A DNA stretch of 64,000 bases from Catenovulum sediminis (GTDB lineage Bacteria > Pseudomonadota > Gammaproteobacteria > Enterobacterales > Alteromonadaceae). The position numbers and the translations under genes were made by a program. Where the stretch lies: assembly GCF_040270295.1 (NCBI RefSeq), contig NZ_JBELOE010000200.1. One strand, 5' to 3'. Of this stretch, positions 9,518-18,903 are shown piece by piece. The first letter of the stretch is position 1. The number at the start of each line of letters is the position of its first letter. Under the pieces are notes generated by a model. It was not told the DNA's origin and did not search any database. It saw only the letters and a list, made by a program, of their open reading frames with translations.

Positions 9518-10654
9518 ATGCCCATTCGAGTTTTGGTGGTCGACGACTCCAGCTTCTTCAGGCGAAGAGTGTCCGAGATTATCGAAAAAGATCCAGACTT
9601 AACCGTCATTGATACAGCGTTAAATGGTAAAGATGCAGTTGATAAAGCGGTTAGGTTGAAACCTGATGTGATCACTATGGATGTTGAGATGCCGGTAATG
9701 GATGGTATCGCTTCAGTTCGCGAGATCATGCGTCAGTATCCTACACCCATTTTAATGTTTTCTTCATTGACGCATGATGGCGCCAAAGCAACTTTAGATG
9801 CTTTGGAAGCAGGCGCATTAGATTTTTTACCGAAAAAATTTGAAGACATAGCGCGTAATAAAGAAGATGCTGTGTTGCTGCTTCAGACACGTATCAAACA
9901 AATTTCTAAGCGTCGGATCAGCATGCGAATGGCTGCCCTGCGCACATCAAGTCTGAATCGAGTTGCTACAAGTCGAGCAAATCGATTAAACGAGCAAACA
10001 TCTAGTTTAAATAAAAAAAGCCAAGGCGAAAGTAAAAAAACGACGCCTGCGGTTAAATCGCGTAGCGTCAATAAGAAATTTAAAATGTTGGCTATAGGTA
10101 CCTCAACGGGTGGCCCTGTTGCTTTACAAACAATATTGACCCGTCTACCTGCCAACTTTCCTTGCCCAATTATTTTAGTTCAGCATATGCCTGCTGCATT
10201 TACATCGGCATTTGCCAGTCGTTTGAATAGCATGTGTCAAATTTCAGTAAAAGAAGCAGAAAATGGCGAACAGCTCAAACCAGGCTGTGCTTATTTGGCG
10301 CCCGGTGGTAAACAAATGATGGTGGAAGGCAATTCAGCATCGGCAAAGCTATCTATTCGTGATGATAGTTCAGAGCGTTTAACCTATAAACCGAGTGTCG
10401 ATGTAACCTTTGCTACTGCGTCAAAGGTGTATAGTGAGTCAGTGTTGGCTATTATTTTAACTGGCATGGGCGCGGATGGCCGGGAAGGGTGCCGACTACT
10501 TAAACAACAAGGTTCGTTAATTTGGGCACAAGACGAAGATTCGTGTGTAGTATATGGCATGCCGCAAGCAGTTTGCTCTGCTGGAATATCCAGTGAGTCT
10601 ATCAGTTTAGATGCAATGGCTGATAGAATAAAAAGTGAGTTCAATTTAGTATGA
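9518..10654 (+). CDS. cheB: Chemoreceptor methylesterase/deamidase CheB
   Basis: CheB removes methyl groups from chemoreceptor glutamates and so resets adaptation. The 378-residue protein has a receiver domain with Asp55 (VITMDVEMP). A basic Ser/Lys-rich linker (about 125-190) leads to the esterase domain, which has the catalytic Ser in GTSTGG near residue 196, His in VQHMPAAFT and Asp in LTGMGADG. The partner methyltransferase cheR is not in the window. It sits 18 bases after cheA and 13 before the ParA-like gene. Confidence 0.96.
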   Translation: MPIRVLVVDDSSFFRRRVSEIIEKDPDLTVIDTALNGKDAVDKAVRLKPDVITMDVEMPVMDGIASVREIMRQYPTPILMFSSLTHDGAKATLDALEAGALDFLPKKFEDIARNKEDAVLLLQTRIKQISKRRISMRMAALRTSSLNRVATSRANRLNEQTSSLNKKSQGESKKTTPAVKSRSVNKKFKMLAIGTSTGGPVALQTILTRLPANFPCPIILVQHMPAAFTSAFASRLNSMCQISVKEAENGEQLKPGCAYLAPGGKQMMVEGNSASAKLSIRDDSSERLTYKPSVDVTFATASKVYSESVLAIILTGMGADGREGCRLLKQQGSLIWAQDEDSCVVYGMPQAVCSAGISSESISLDAMADRIKSEFNLV

Positions 10655-10667
10655 TTGAGGTACACTT

Positions 10668-11441
10668 TTGAAAGTATGGACAATCGCTAACCAAAAAGGC
10701 GGTGTAGGTAAAACTACAACAACGGTCAGTTTGGGTGGGATATTAGCAGAACGAGGAAAACGGGTTTTATTAATTGATACCGATCCGCACGCATCGCTGA
10801 CTTATTATTTTGGCATAGATTCTGAAGAGCTAGATAACAGCGTATTTGATTTGTTCTTACAACGGAAAAACTTAAATAAAGAGCAAGTCCTACAAATGTT
10901 GTGCCCAACAACCTTGCCCAATCTAGACATTTTACCGGCGACAATGGCTTTAGCCACTTTAGATCGCAGGATGGGTAATCAAGGTGGGATGGGGCTGGTA
11001 TTAAAAAAATCTATTGACCTGTTGGGTGATGAGTATGACTATGCTTTAATTGATTGTCCTCCGGTGCTGGGTGTTTTAATGGTAAATGCATTGGCAGCGT
11101 GTGAGCGGATCTTAGTGCCCGTTCAGACCGAGTTTTTGGCATTAAAAGGACTTGAACGAATGATGCGGACATTGTATTTGATGTCTCGTTCTCAAAAACG
11201 TGATTACAAGTGCACAATTGTACCTACAATGTTTGACAAAAGAACACGCGCATCACTGGAAGCATACAAAGAACTCAAAAAAACTTATGGTGATGTTGTT
11301 TGGTCTAGTGTTGTGCCAGTTGATACTAAGTTTAGAGATGCAAGCCTGGAGCAGTTGGTTCCCTCTATGTATGCACCTAAATCCCGAGGGGTGTTTGCCT
11401 ACAATGCGTTATTGACGTTTTTATCTGAGTTGGATAATTAG
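10668..11441 (+). CDS. parC: Chemotaxis ParA-like ATPase (ParC, array positioning)
   Basis: This 257-residue ParA/Soj-type ATPase has Walker A KGGVGKTTT at residues 10-18, a Walker A' DTDPHAS segment and a Walker B-like LIDCPP. In Vibrio, the homologue between cheB and parP is called ParC and places chemotaxis arrays at the cell pole. It is not the chromosome partition ParA, because no parB or parS is nearby. The start is TTG at 10668, with GAGGT 6 bases upstream. The symbol clashes with topoisomerase IV parC at 31946; the two proteins are unrelated. Confidence 0.88.
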   Translation: MKVWTIANQKGGVGKTTTTVSLGGILAERGKRVLLIDTDPHASLTYYFGIDSEELDNSVFDLFLQRKNLNKEQVLQMLCPTTLPNLDILPATMALATLDRRMGNQGGMGLVLKKSIDLLGDEYDYALIDCPPVLGVLMVNALAACERILVPVQTEFLALKGLERMMRTLYLMSRSQKRDYKCTIVPTMFDKRTRASLEAYKELKKTYGDVVWSSVVPVDTKFRDASLEQLVPSMYAPKSRGVFAYNALLTFLSELDN

Positions 11442-11448
11442 TGGTGAT

Positions 11449-12258
11449 ATGAGTAAAGGTGCTTTTGCAAATGAAGATGTAATGGAAGAATATCTAGACG
11501 CATTGTTAACAGAAGATGTGTCGGAATCTGTGCAGCTACGTAAACCAAAAAAAATAGAGCAGCAGTTGCCTGATGACCCCTACATGGATGATGTAGCGCT
11601 GCGAACTAAGCATGTGGAAGAGTTGCTTAAGAAAGTAGCGGTCACGCCAGAAATAGATGACGTTGAGCTCGAAAAAGTCGAACCGAAAGTATCGCAGCCG
11701 GTTGAGAATTTGCAAAGTCAGCAGGACACGCAAGAACTATCTCATACGCAAGTCGAGGTAGCTGAAGAAGCGGCGCCGGTTCAACAAAGGTCAGTGCAAT
11801 TAAGTTCTGAGCAATCATTCCAAGCGTTGTTTTTTGAAGTCGCGGGTTTAACTTTAGCCGTACCGTTAACCGAATTAGGCGGTATCCACAATTTAACGGA
11901 AGTATCGCCATTATTCGGTAAACCTGATTGGTTTAAAGGGTTAATGATACACAGAGAACAAAAAATAAATGTGGTTGACAGTGCTTTATGGGTCATGCCT
12001 GAAAAATATGATGAAAAACTGGCAACATCATTAAATTACCAATATCTTATAATGTTAGGAGATAGTAATTGGGGACTCTCGTGTGAAACTCTGATTAATA
12101 CAGTTACTTTAAATACAGATGATGTTAAATGGCGGGTCAGTGATGGAAAAAGACCCTGGCTTGCAGGCCTGGTAAAAGAAAAAATGTGTGCTCTTTTGGA
12201 TGTTGGGCAATTAATTGAATTATTGAATAAGGGCCTGAACAGCCTGGATGATATTTGA
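11449..12258 (+). CDS. parP: CheW-like array coupling protein ParP
   Basis: This 269-residue protein has an acidic disordered N-terminal half (about 1-125, Glu/Gln/Val-rich) and a C-terminal CheW-like domain (about 125-265, from SFQALFFEVAGLTLAVPL). In Vibrio, ParP at this position has the same layout; its C-terminal domain joins the array, binds CheA and links it to the ParA-like ATPase. The gene starts 7 bases after the ATPase and ends just before cheW. The alternative is a plain CheW paralogue, but the long N-terminal extension favours ParP. Confidence 0.85.
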   Translation: MSKGAFANEDVMEEYLDALLTEDVSESVQLRKPKKIEQQLPDDPYMDDVALRTKHVEELLKKVAVTPEIDDVELEKVEPKVSQPVENLQSQQDTQELSHTQVEVAEEAAPVQQRSVQLSSEQSFQALFFEVAGLTLAVPLTELGGIHNLTEVSPLFGKPDWFKGLMIHREQKINVVDSALWVMPEKYDEKLATSLNYQYLIMLGDSNWGLSCETLINTVTLNTDDVKWRVSDGKRPWLAGLVKEKMCALLDVGQLIELLNKGLNSLDDI

Positions 12259-12282
12259 TGACGATTGAGTCGGAGCTGGAAT

Positions 12283-12774
12283 ATGAATAACGCAGATAGA
12301 AGTACCGTGGCAGATGCAGCCGATAATGAAATTTTACAATGGGTGACCTTTAAATTAGATGAGGAAACCTATGGTATCAATGTAATGCAAGTGCAGGAAG
12401 TACTGCGCTACTCTGAAATAGCACCAGTGCCAGGTGCACCAGATTATGTGCTGGGGATTATTAATTTGCGTGGTAATGTTGTCACTGTTATTGATACCCG
12501 CTCGCGTTTTGGTTTAAATCCATCTACAGTGTCAGATAATTCACGTATCGTAATTATTGAAGCGGAAAAACAGGTCATTGGAATATTAGTGGATAGCGTT
12601 GCAGAAGTGGTATATTTGAAGTCGTCAGAAATTGACAGCGCACCAAATGTCGGTACCGAAGAAAGTGCACGTTTTATCCAAGGTGTATCAAATAGAGGTA
12701 GCGAATTGTTGATCTTAGTTGACTTAAATAAACTACTAAGTGACGAAGAGTGGGATGAGTTGAGCGCCTTTTAA
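12283..12774 (+). CDS. cheW: Chemotaxis coupling protein CheW
   Basis: CheW links CheA to chemoreceptors in the array. I chose ATG at 12283 (163 residues) because GGAG lies 7 bases upstream; an earlier TTG at 12265 lacks a site. The CheW fold is clear from LQWVTFKLDEETYGINVMQVQEVLR onward, with the conserved VPGAPDYVLGIINLRG segment and a long C-terminal helix. It is the last classical chemotaxis gene of the operon. Confidence 0.95.
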   Translation: MNNADRSTVADAADNEILQWVTFKLDEETYGINVMQVQEVLRYSEIAPVPGAPDYVLGIINLRGNVVTVIDTRSRFGLNPSTVSDNSRIVIIEAEKQVIGILVDSVAEVVYLKSSEIDSAPNVGTEESARFIQGVSNRGSELLILVDLNKLLSDEEWDELSAF

Positions 12775-12778
12775 TTAT

Positions 12779-13186
12779 ATGCAGTTAATTTATCTGTGGT
12801 GTGCATTGTTTTTTGCTGTTCTGGCAAATGCCTTGGTGTTGTGGGTGTGGTTGAGCAGCAAAAAAAATCAGCAAGTATTGCAAACAAATGTTGATGAGAA
12901 GCTTAGCCATTTAGAGCGCGAAAATAAAATTTTGCGTCATGAAATTAATGAAGTAAATGCTAGCAGTATCAGCATGGGCAAAAATATTCGTCAACTAGCG
13001 CAATATTTTGCCGAGTTAGAAAATCGTTTTAGTGAATTGGAATTGGTTGATCCTGAATCCAAGTTGTATAGCAGAGCGGCCAAATTGGCGGAAAAAGGGG
13101 CATCCATCGAAGAAATAATTGAAGAATGTGAGATCCCAAGAGCAGAAGCCGAGCTGGTCGTTTCACTGCGAAAACGCAAACGCTAA
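12779..13186 (+). CDS. DUF2802 single-pass membrane protein
   Basis: This 135-residue protein has an N-terminal membrane helix (residues 3-25), a coiled-coil segment (about 38-85) and a C-terminal helix-turn-helix-like part (AEKGASIEEIIEECEIPRAEAELVVSL). The layout matches DUF2802, a family that regularly ends flagellar/chemotaxis operons in Vibrio, Shewanella and Pseudomonas. Its function is not established. It begins 4 bases after cheW, without a clear ribosome site, so translational coupling is likely. Confidence 0.85.
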   Translation: MQLIYLWCALFFAVLANALVLWVWLSSKKNQQVLQTNVDEKLSHLERENKILRHEINEVNASSISMGKNIRQLAQYFAELENRFSELELVDPESKLYSRAAKLAEKGASIEEIIEECEIPRAEAELVVSLRKRKR

Positions 13187-13502
13187 TCCAATCTTTTATT
13201 TTATACAGTCACCCCATTTACCCTTATATACTATTCAAGTTTTTTCTATACTTCTATACATATCAACTGCTCGTTTAGATAAAGTGCCAGTCAGCATAAA
13301 AACCTTCTAATGTGTAATGTCAACAAAGTGCGGTATACTTTACCCGAAAAAGGAATAAATTAGGTGTTCTAACAGCGGGCTTGTTGACGTCTATTCTGTA
13401 CACAAAGCTTTCTATCCGTTAATGTCACATAATACCCACTATTGCCAAGTATTCACTTATGGTTAATTTGTAGCGGAATCAAAACTAAGTTTAGGAATGT
13501 TT
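13187..13502 (+). other. Intergenic gap, end of chemotaxis operon and promoter region of the dehydrogenase
   Basis: There is no gene here. The stretch is AT-rich with several TATACT-like hexamers (for example 13334-13339) and a TTGACG at 13383, but no pair has convincing spacing. No hairpin with a T-run was seen after the DUF2802 gene. Confidence 0.4.
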
Positions 13503-14915
13503 ATGAAAAACCGAAAAATTAAAAATCAAGTTTTTACAGCTCTTTCATTATTGTTATGTTCCCAGTCTAATGTATTTGCCAATGTAAACGAGAATTACAG
13601 CCGTTATTGTGCGAGTTGCCATGGTGATAAATTGCAAGGAGGCCTTGGGCCTAACTTAAAAGACGATACATGGCTACACGGTTCGTCAGAGCAAGCAATA
13701 TTCTCAGCTATTGAAAATGGTGTGCTGGCTAAGGGGATGCCCGCGTGGAAAGGTACACTGAGCTCTGAAGAGATTCGGGCAATGGTCGTCTATTTACAAG
13801 AGCGCGCAGTAGATGCAGCTGATAGTGAAGGACATGACAGAGTTGACAATAAAATTTTTAAGACAGAAGACTACAAAGTGGAATTGCAATCTTTTGCGGT
13901 TTTGGAAAATTCGGTTTGGGCAATTAGCTTTTTACCTGATGGTAGCTTATTAACGACTGAGAAGAATGGTCATTTGTTTATCATAGATAAAAACGGTACT
14001 AAAACCCAAATTAAAAACACGCCTAATGTTTGGCTGAATGGGCAAGGCGGGCTTTTAGATGTAGCGGCGCACCCTGAGTATCCAAAGCAACCTTGGATTT
14101 ACTTGTCTTATGCTGATAATAGTTTTGATAAAGATATTGGTATGACAAAAATTGTAAGAGGCCAAATTATTGACGGAACTTGGCAAAAAGAGCAGGTAAT
14201 ATTCTCAGCAGAGCAAACACAGCATACGTCCGCAGCTGTCCATTTTGGTTCCCGTTTTGCGCTACACAATGGCTATGTCTACTTTTCTGTTGGTGACAGA
14301 GGGAAAAAAGAATTAGCACAATCACTGGCAAACGTAAATGGTAAGATCTACCGACTATATTACGATGGTCGCGTGCCTCAGGATAACCCCTTTGCTAAAC
14401 AAAAATCTGCGGTTTCAGCAATTTGGAGTTATGGCCATCGAAATCCACAAGGTTTAGCAATTCACCCCGTCACAGGTAAAGTTTGGTCAACAGAGCACGG
14501 ACCTCGTGGAGGCGATGAAATTAATCTGGTCGAGAAAGGGCTTAATTACGGCTGGCCTGTGATCACCTATGGGATCAACTACAATGGTACGCCAATCACA
14601 GATAAAACACACCAAGATGGGATGCAGCAGCCAAAACATTACTGGGTACCTTCAATCGCAACTGGAGGGATCGATTTTTATAAAGGCAGTCAATTTGGTT
14701 TATGGCAAAACAACTTATTAGTTACCGGTATGAAAAGCGAAGAGCTTCGACGTATTGTTATTGAAGGCACTGAAGTTACCCAGCAGGAGGTTATTTTTCA
14801 AGGTCGCGGCAGAGTGCGTGATGTTGCAGTATCGCCTAGTGGTGAAATTTATGTGGCAATTAATACTGGAGAGCCTAAAAGCGGGCAAATATTTAGGTTG
14901 AACCGTTTAAAATGA
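13503..14915 (+). CDS. Secreted cytochrome c / PQQ-dependent sugar dehydrogenase fusion
   Basis: This is a periplasmic oxidoreductase. I chose ATG at 13503 because AGGA lies 6 bases upstream; the ATG at 13497 is too close. The 470-residue product has a signal peptide ending near residue 26 (NVFA). It also has a class I cytochrome c domain with heme motif CASCH (36-40) and a likely Met ligand in AKGMPAW. A six-bladed propeller of the soluble aldose sugar dehydrogenase (YliI/Asd, GDH-B) type follows, with GGLLDVAAHPEY, GHRNPQGLAIHP and EHGPRGGDEINL. The heme domain is N-terminal. The substrate is unknown; sugars or aldoses are likely. It is monocistronic and ends at a strong terminator shared with rne. 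Confidence 0.88.
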   Translation: MKNRKIKNQVFTALSLLLCSQSNVFANVNENYSRYCASCHGDKLQGGLGPNLKDDTWLHGSSEQAIFSAIENGVLAKGMPAWKGTLSSEEIRAMVVYLQERAVDAADSEGHDRVDNKIFKTEDYKVELQSFAVLENSVWAISFLPDGSLLTTEKNGHLFIIDKNGTKTQIKNTPNVWLNGQGGLLDVAAHPEYPKQPWIYLSYADNSFDKDIGMTKIVRGQIIDGTWQKEQVIFSAEQTQHTSAAVHFGSRFALHNGYVYFSVGDRGKKELAQSLANVNGKIYRLYYDGRVPQDNPFAKQKSAVSAIWSYGHRNPQGLAIHPVTGKVWSTEHGPRGGDEINLVEKGLNYGWPVITYGINYNGTPITDKTHQDGMQQPKHYWVPSIATGGIDFYKGSQFGLWQNNLLVTGMKSEELRRIVIEGTEVTQQEVIFQGRGRVRDVAVSPSGEIYVAINTGEPKSGQIFRLNRLK

Positions 14916-14950
14916 TAAGTTAATTAAATCATTAAAGAAAAATCCGCTGA

Positions 14951-14990
14951 AAAATCCGCTTTAGTGGTTTGCTAAAGCGGATTTTTTGTT
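14951..14990. terminator. Bidirectional Rho-independent terminator
   Basis: A 13-bp perfect stem (AAATCCGCTTTAG, 14952-14964, with its complement at 14972-14984) encloses a 7-base loop and is followed by a T-rich run. A-rich sequence precedes it, so it can work for the dehydrogenase on plus and rne on minus. Confidence 0.9.
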
Positions 14991-14991
14991 T

Positions 14992-17900
14992 TTATTGATT
15001 GGCCTGAGTTGCAGGTGCTTCACTATGAGCACTCGGCGCTGATGAACCACCAATTTTTCCGGATATAGACAATGAAGGTCGGCTATCCTGCGGTAATACA
15101 TTTATCGAAAGTGCCTTTTTCACATCTATCGATTCTGGCTTAGTTTGTGTCATAGGAGCGGACGCAAAACCATGTAGACGCTTATGATCGCGCGTTTCCG
15201 AGACCTGCTGAGGCTTCTCGACTTGCTCAGTAGTGTCCATCTCTTGCTGAGTCGTAACGGCTGATTCTACCGCTTGTACTGGCTCTATTTCATCAAGTGG
15301 TAAACTTTGTTGCTTGCTTTCAGACTCTTGTTCTGAGCGAGCGACAGATTCAACAACTTTTTTGGTTTCTTCAACGACATCTTGAGCACTTGAGTCTTCT
15401 GTTTGTGCAGTTTCTTCAGGTGTTTGTTGTTGTAAAGCGCTCGCTTCCTTTTCAGCTACATTTTCAGCTACATTTTTTTGTTCAACAGCTTGAGTGTCGA
15501 CTTCGGCTTCTGAAGGTTCGATTTCTGTAGGTTCGACCGGCTGAGCTTGCTCAGACATCACCTCTGTTGCTGCACCTTGATTTGACGCATCTTGACTTAC
15601 TGCATCCTCGATATTGGATCCTGCAGCGACACTAACATTAACAGTTTTATCCACTTCACTGTCTGCTAGTTGTTTCTCTTCAGTGCTTTCTACAGCCGAA
15701 ACAGCAGCACTATTACTTGCGGTTGTTTCTGCATCGTTTGAAGTTTCTACATCGTTTGCAGTGACATTGCTGCTTGTCTGATGGGTTTCCGGATAGCGAC
15801 TTTCAACCGGATCTTCCGTCACGTCAGCATGTTGCATCACTTCAAGCGCAAGTTCATTTTGCTTGTCGTTTTTACGATAATATTTATCGTATTTTCCTGA
15901 ATCTTGATTATTGCTTTCAGATTCATTTTCTGTGTCCGTTTGATTTCTACGACGACGTTGGCTATTCGCTCGTAAATGTCGTGTTCCTCTGCGCTGACGA
16001 TTGTTGCCACGGTTATCTTCTTTATTTTCGTTAACCCTTGGCTCTTTGCTTACCTCAGTTGTTTCTTCAACTACAGTAGGAGTCGATGTTGCAACTTCGT
16101 TTTCAACGGCCGGTGTTTCTGTGATGGCTTCAACTTTTGCCTGAGTTTGCGCAGTATCAGCTGTTACAGATTCGGCTTTTACCGTTGCTTTAACTTCATT
16201 CTGTTTTTTCTGAGTTTGCTTCTCAGTTGATTGTACGCTGACCTCTAGCGCTTTTTCTTCTGCTTTTTCTTCCAGTGTTTCTTTCGCTTTGTCCACTCGA
16301 GGTTTTTGCTCGACGCGGATTTTTTTGCGCTGCTGGCGTCTGGCACGTCTTTCCTGAATTTTCTCTTCCTGATGACCTTTTTTGCCACTCGTTTCAGTTT
16401 TATTTTTACTTTGCGCAGCTTTTCTGTCAGGACGATTAGTGTCATTGCCTTTTTTGCGTGAATCACGATTGTCATCTTTCGCGTTGTTGCGCTTGTTAGC
16501 GTTATTTCGCTTATTGTTTCTTGGTTTGCGCTGATCCGACTGGCGTGGTTTGCGTTCGTTATCTGCTTTTTTAACTTCCTTTTGTGGTTCTGGCGAGGCA
16601 AAAAGAGATTTAAACCAATTCACAAGCTGGCTGACTAAACCAGGACCTTTTTCTTGCGTAGGGGCTTTTTCTTCTGTCGGTTTTGCTTCGGCTATAGGAG
16701 CCGGCATATCCGGCGCAGCAAAACCTTTTAAAGCCGGTTCTTCCTTTTTCTCGACCGGTTTTATCGACGGTGAAATTGGAACCGACAGATCTTCGTCAGG
16801 CTTAGAAATTAATTTGTAGCTGATTTCATCACCGGAATCTTCTATTTTAACGCGCGAAACTTCATAGTTGGGCGAATCCATGTGTGGGTTTGGTACAACA
16901 ACGATGCGCACATCATGACCTTTTTCGATAAATCGAACTGCACCACGTTTTTCGTTTAACAGGAAGGTTGCAACTTCAACCGGAACATGAGCTTGCACTT
17001 GTACTGTGTTTTCTTTTATGGCTTCTTCTTCTAGTAAGCGCAAGACAGAAAGAGCTAGAGACTCAGTCGAACGAACAACACCGGTTCCCTGACATCGTGG
17101 ACAACTTTGACTTGAGCTTTCACCTAAAGAAGGTCGTAATCTCTGACGCGACATCTCCAACAAGCCGAAACGAGAAATACGTGCAAGCTGAATTCGTGCA
17201 CGATCAGAACGCACAGCATCGCGCAATCTATTCTCAACTTCTCTTTGATTTCTGGCTGGCGTCATATCGATAAAATCAATAACAACCAAACCGCCTAAAT
17301 CGCGCAATCTTAATTGGCGTGCAATTTCATCTGCTGCTTCTAGATTAGTATTCAGAGCCGTCTCTTCAATATCGCCACCTTTAGTCGCTTTTGAAGAGTT
17401 GATGTCAATTGAGGTCAATGCTTCGGTTTGGTCGATAACAATTGAACCGCCTGACGGTAACCTAACTTCTCGTTTAAAAGCGGACTCAATCTGGCTCTCT
17501 ATTTGGAAATGCGTAAATAGAGGGACTTCACCTTGATACATGCGTACACGATTAACAAAATCAGGACGCACCAAAGCAATATGTTGTTTTGCGTCTTCAT
17601 ATACTTTTGGGTGGTCGATTAAGATTTCACCAATGTCTCGACGCAAGTAATCGCGTATTGCACGAACAATAACATTACTTTCTTGATGAATTAAGAACGG
17701 AGCAGCCCGGCTACCTGCGGCAGATTGAATAGACTCCCAATGTTTTAATAAAACATTTAAATCCCACTCAAGTTCTTCAAATGCTTTACCAACGCCCGCT
17801 GTTCGAACGATTAACCCCATGCCATTTGGTAAAGATAATTTGGCTAGCGCCTCTTTCAACTCTGTTCGTTCATCGCCCTCGATTCTACGAGAAATGCCGC

Positions 17901-18309
17901 CAGCACGTGGATTATTTGGCATTAATACTAAGTAACTGCCTGCTAAACTGATAAAAGTGGTGAGTGCGGCACCTTTTTGTCCGCGCTCTTCTTTATCAAT
18001 TTGCACGATAACTTCCTGTCCTTCCTGAATAACGTCTTTAATATTCGGTCGGCCGGAAAAAGTATAACCTGCAGGGAAGTATGATTTAGCAATTTCTTTT
18101 AATGGTAAAAAACCATGCCGTTCAGCGCCATAATCAACAAATGCTGCTTCAAGGCTAGGCTCGACACGGGTAATTTTACCTTTATAAATATTCGCTTTTT
18201 TTTGTTCGTGACCGTGACTTTCGATATCAAGATCATACAGGCGTTGGCCATCGACCAACGCAACGCGCAACTCTTCTTCCTGAGTTGCATTAATTAACAT
18301 ACGTTTCAT
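14992..18309 (-). CDS. rne: Ribonuclease E
   Basis: This is the endonuclease that starts mRNA decay and matures rRNA and tRNA; it is also the degradosome scaffold. The 1105-residue protein starts MKRMLINATQ as in E. coli. The S1 domain (about 35-120) and the DNase I-like catalytic part follow, with the Zn-link motif CPRCQGTG near residue 404. A membrane-anchoring amphipathic helix (LVSQLVNWFKSLF) lies near 555. Arg-rich RNA-binding segments come next (around 590-660, and RHLRANSQRRRRNQ near 780), and a Glu/Val/Gln-rich tail ends the protein. The final HGFASAPMTQ resembles the PNPase-binding end. Its inhibitor rraB is also in this window. Confidence 0.97.
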   Translation of the reverse strand: MKRMLINATQEEELRVALVDGQRLYDLDIESHGHEQKKANIYKGKITRVEPSLEAAFVDYGAERHGFLPLKEIAKSYFPAGYTFSGRPNIKDVIQEGQEVIVQIDKEERGQKGAALTTFISLAGSYLVLMPNNPRAGGISRRIEGDERTELKEALAKLSLPNGMGLIVRTAGVGKAFEELEWDLNVLLKHWESIQSAAGSRAAPFLIHQESNVIVRAIRDYLRRDIGEILIDHPKVYEDAKQHIALVRPDFVNRVRMYQGEVPLFTHFQIESQIESAFKREVRLPSGGSIVIDQTEALTSIDINSSKATKGGDIEETALNTNLEAADEIARQLRLRDLGGLVVIDFIDMTPARNQREVENRLRDAVRSDRARIQLARISRFGLLEMSRQRLRPSLGESSSQSCPRCQGTGVVRSTESLALSVLRLLEEEAIKENTVQVQAHVPVEVATFLLNEKRGAVRFIEKGHDVRIVVVPNPHMDSPNYEVSRVKIEDSGDEISYKLISKPDEDLSVPISPSIKPVEKKEEPALKGFAAPDMPAPIAEAKPTEEKAPTQEKGPGLVSQLVNWFKSLFASPEPQKEVKKADNERKPRQSDQRKPRNNKRNNANKRNNAKDDNRDSRKKGNDTNRPDRKAAQSKNKTETSGKKGHQEEKIQERRARRQQRKKIRVEQKPRVDKAKETLEEKAEEKALEVSVQSTEKQTQKKQNEVKATVKAESVTADTAQTQAKVEAITETPAVENEVATSTPTVVEETTEVSKEPRVNENKEDNRGNNRQRRGTRHLRANSQRRRRNQTDTENESESNNQDSGKYDKYYRKNDKQNELALEVMQHADVTEDPVESRYPETHQTSSNVTANDVETSNDAETTASNSAAVSAVESTEEKQLADSEVDKTVNVSVAAGSNIEDAVSQDASNQGAATEVMSEQAQPVEPTEIEPSEAEVDTQAVEQKNVAENVAEKEASALQQQTPEETAQTEDSSAQDVVEETKKVVESVARSEQESESKQQSLPLDEIEPVQAVESAVTTQQEMDTTEQVEKPQQVSETRDHKRLHGFASAPMTQTKPESIDVKKALSINVLPQDSRPSLSISGKIGGSSAPSAHSEAPATQANQ

Positions 18310-18903
18310 ATTGTTTTCTTTTCACCACATATGAAACGCCAAATCCTAAACTTGAATTGACTGTTTGTTATTAGCTACTCTCTCGAGTATCTATAAACAC
18401 TGTTTAAACAAAGCGTCTGACCAAAATGTGGGCAAGTATATGTGTCGGTACTATATTGTGTTTGTACCGCTTTTTTTCATTTATACCCAGTAAATAAACA
18501 ATGTTTATTTACGTCAGTCCGTTCTGATAAGCAATTATCGCACTGTCTTATCAAGTGCAATAAACTATAAATCTCAGGCTACTCTATATCTGTTAGGTTT
18601 TTGGCGTTTCTAAAAAATAAATTACATTGGCATTCACTGTCGGGTTTGATGTTTCAAAGCTAAACGAAAAATTACACACTTCGCCAGATTTGAAAATGCG
18701 TAGATAAACTGTAACATGAGAAAATGTTCAGTTTATTGCTTCACCTCGTCCTCTTACACAGTCTGAATGTCACCACCAATTCTCGTGTATTATGACACGT
18801 TTTTGAAAAACACTGGCATAAAAGTATGCCATCAGAGAAAATATAGCAAAGCTCTTGCCATAGCGGCAATCGAATTTCACAAAATATGGAAAGATATTTA
18901 CAT
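18310..18903. promoter_or_regulatory. Divergent rne leader / rluC upstream region
   Basis: Nearly 600 bases separate the divergent rne and rluC starts and hold no gene. In enterobacteria rne has a several-hundred-base leader through which RNase E controls its own mRNA, and this gap is a suitable size for one. It contains a perfect 11-bp-arm palindrome (18490-18512) and a small stem GCACT/AGTGC near 18540-18558. I could not place promoters with confidence. Confidence 0.5.
18490..18512. other. Perfect AT-rich palindrome in the rne leader
   Basis: The arms GTAAATAAACA and TGTTTATTTAC flank a single A. In RNA it could form a weak AU-rich hairpin; in DNA it could be an operator for a dimeric regulator. 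It is about 180 bases upstream of the rne start. Confidence 0.55.

Noticed and set aside
10668..11441. Chromosome partition protein ParA
   Set aside because: No parB or parS nearby; it lies between cheB and a ParP-like gene, the place of the chemotaxis ATPase.
16245..16601. Shorter Lys-rich frame within rne on the same strand
   Set aside because: It is an alternative frame of the Arg/Lys-rich RNase E tail and has no start signal.
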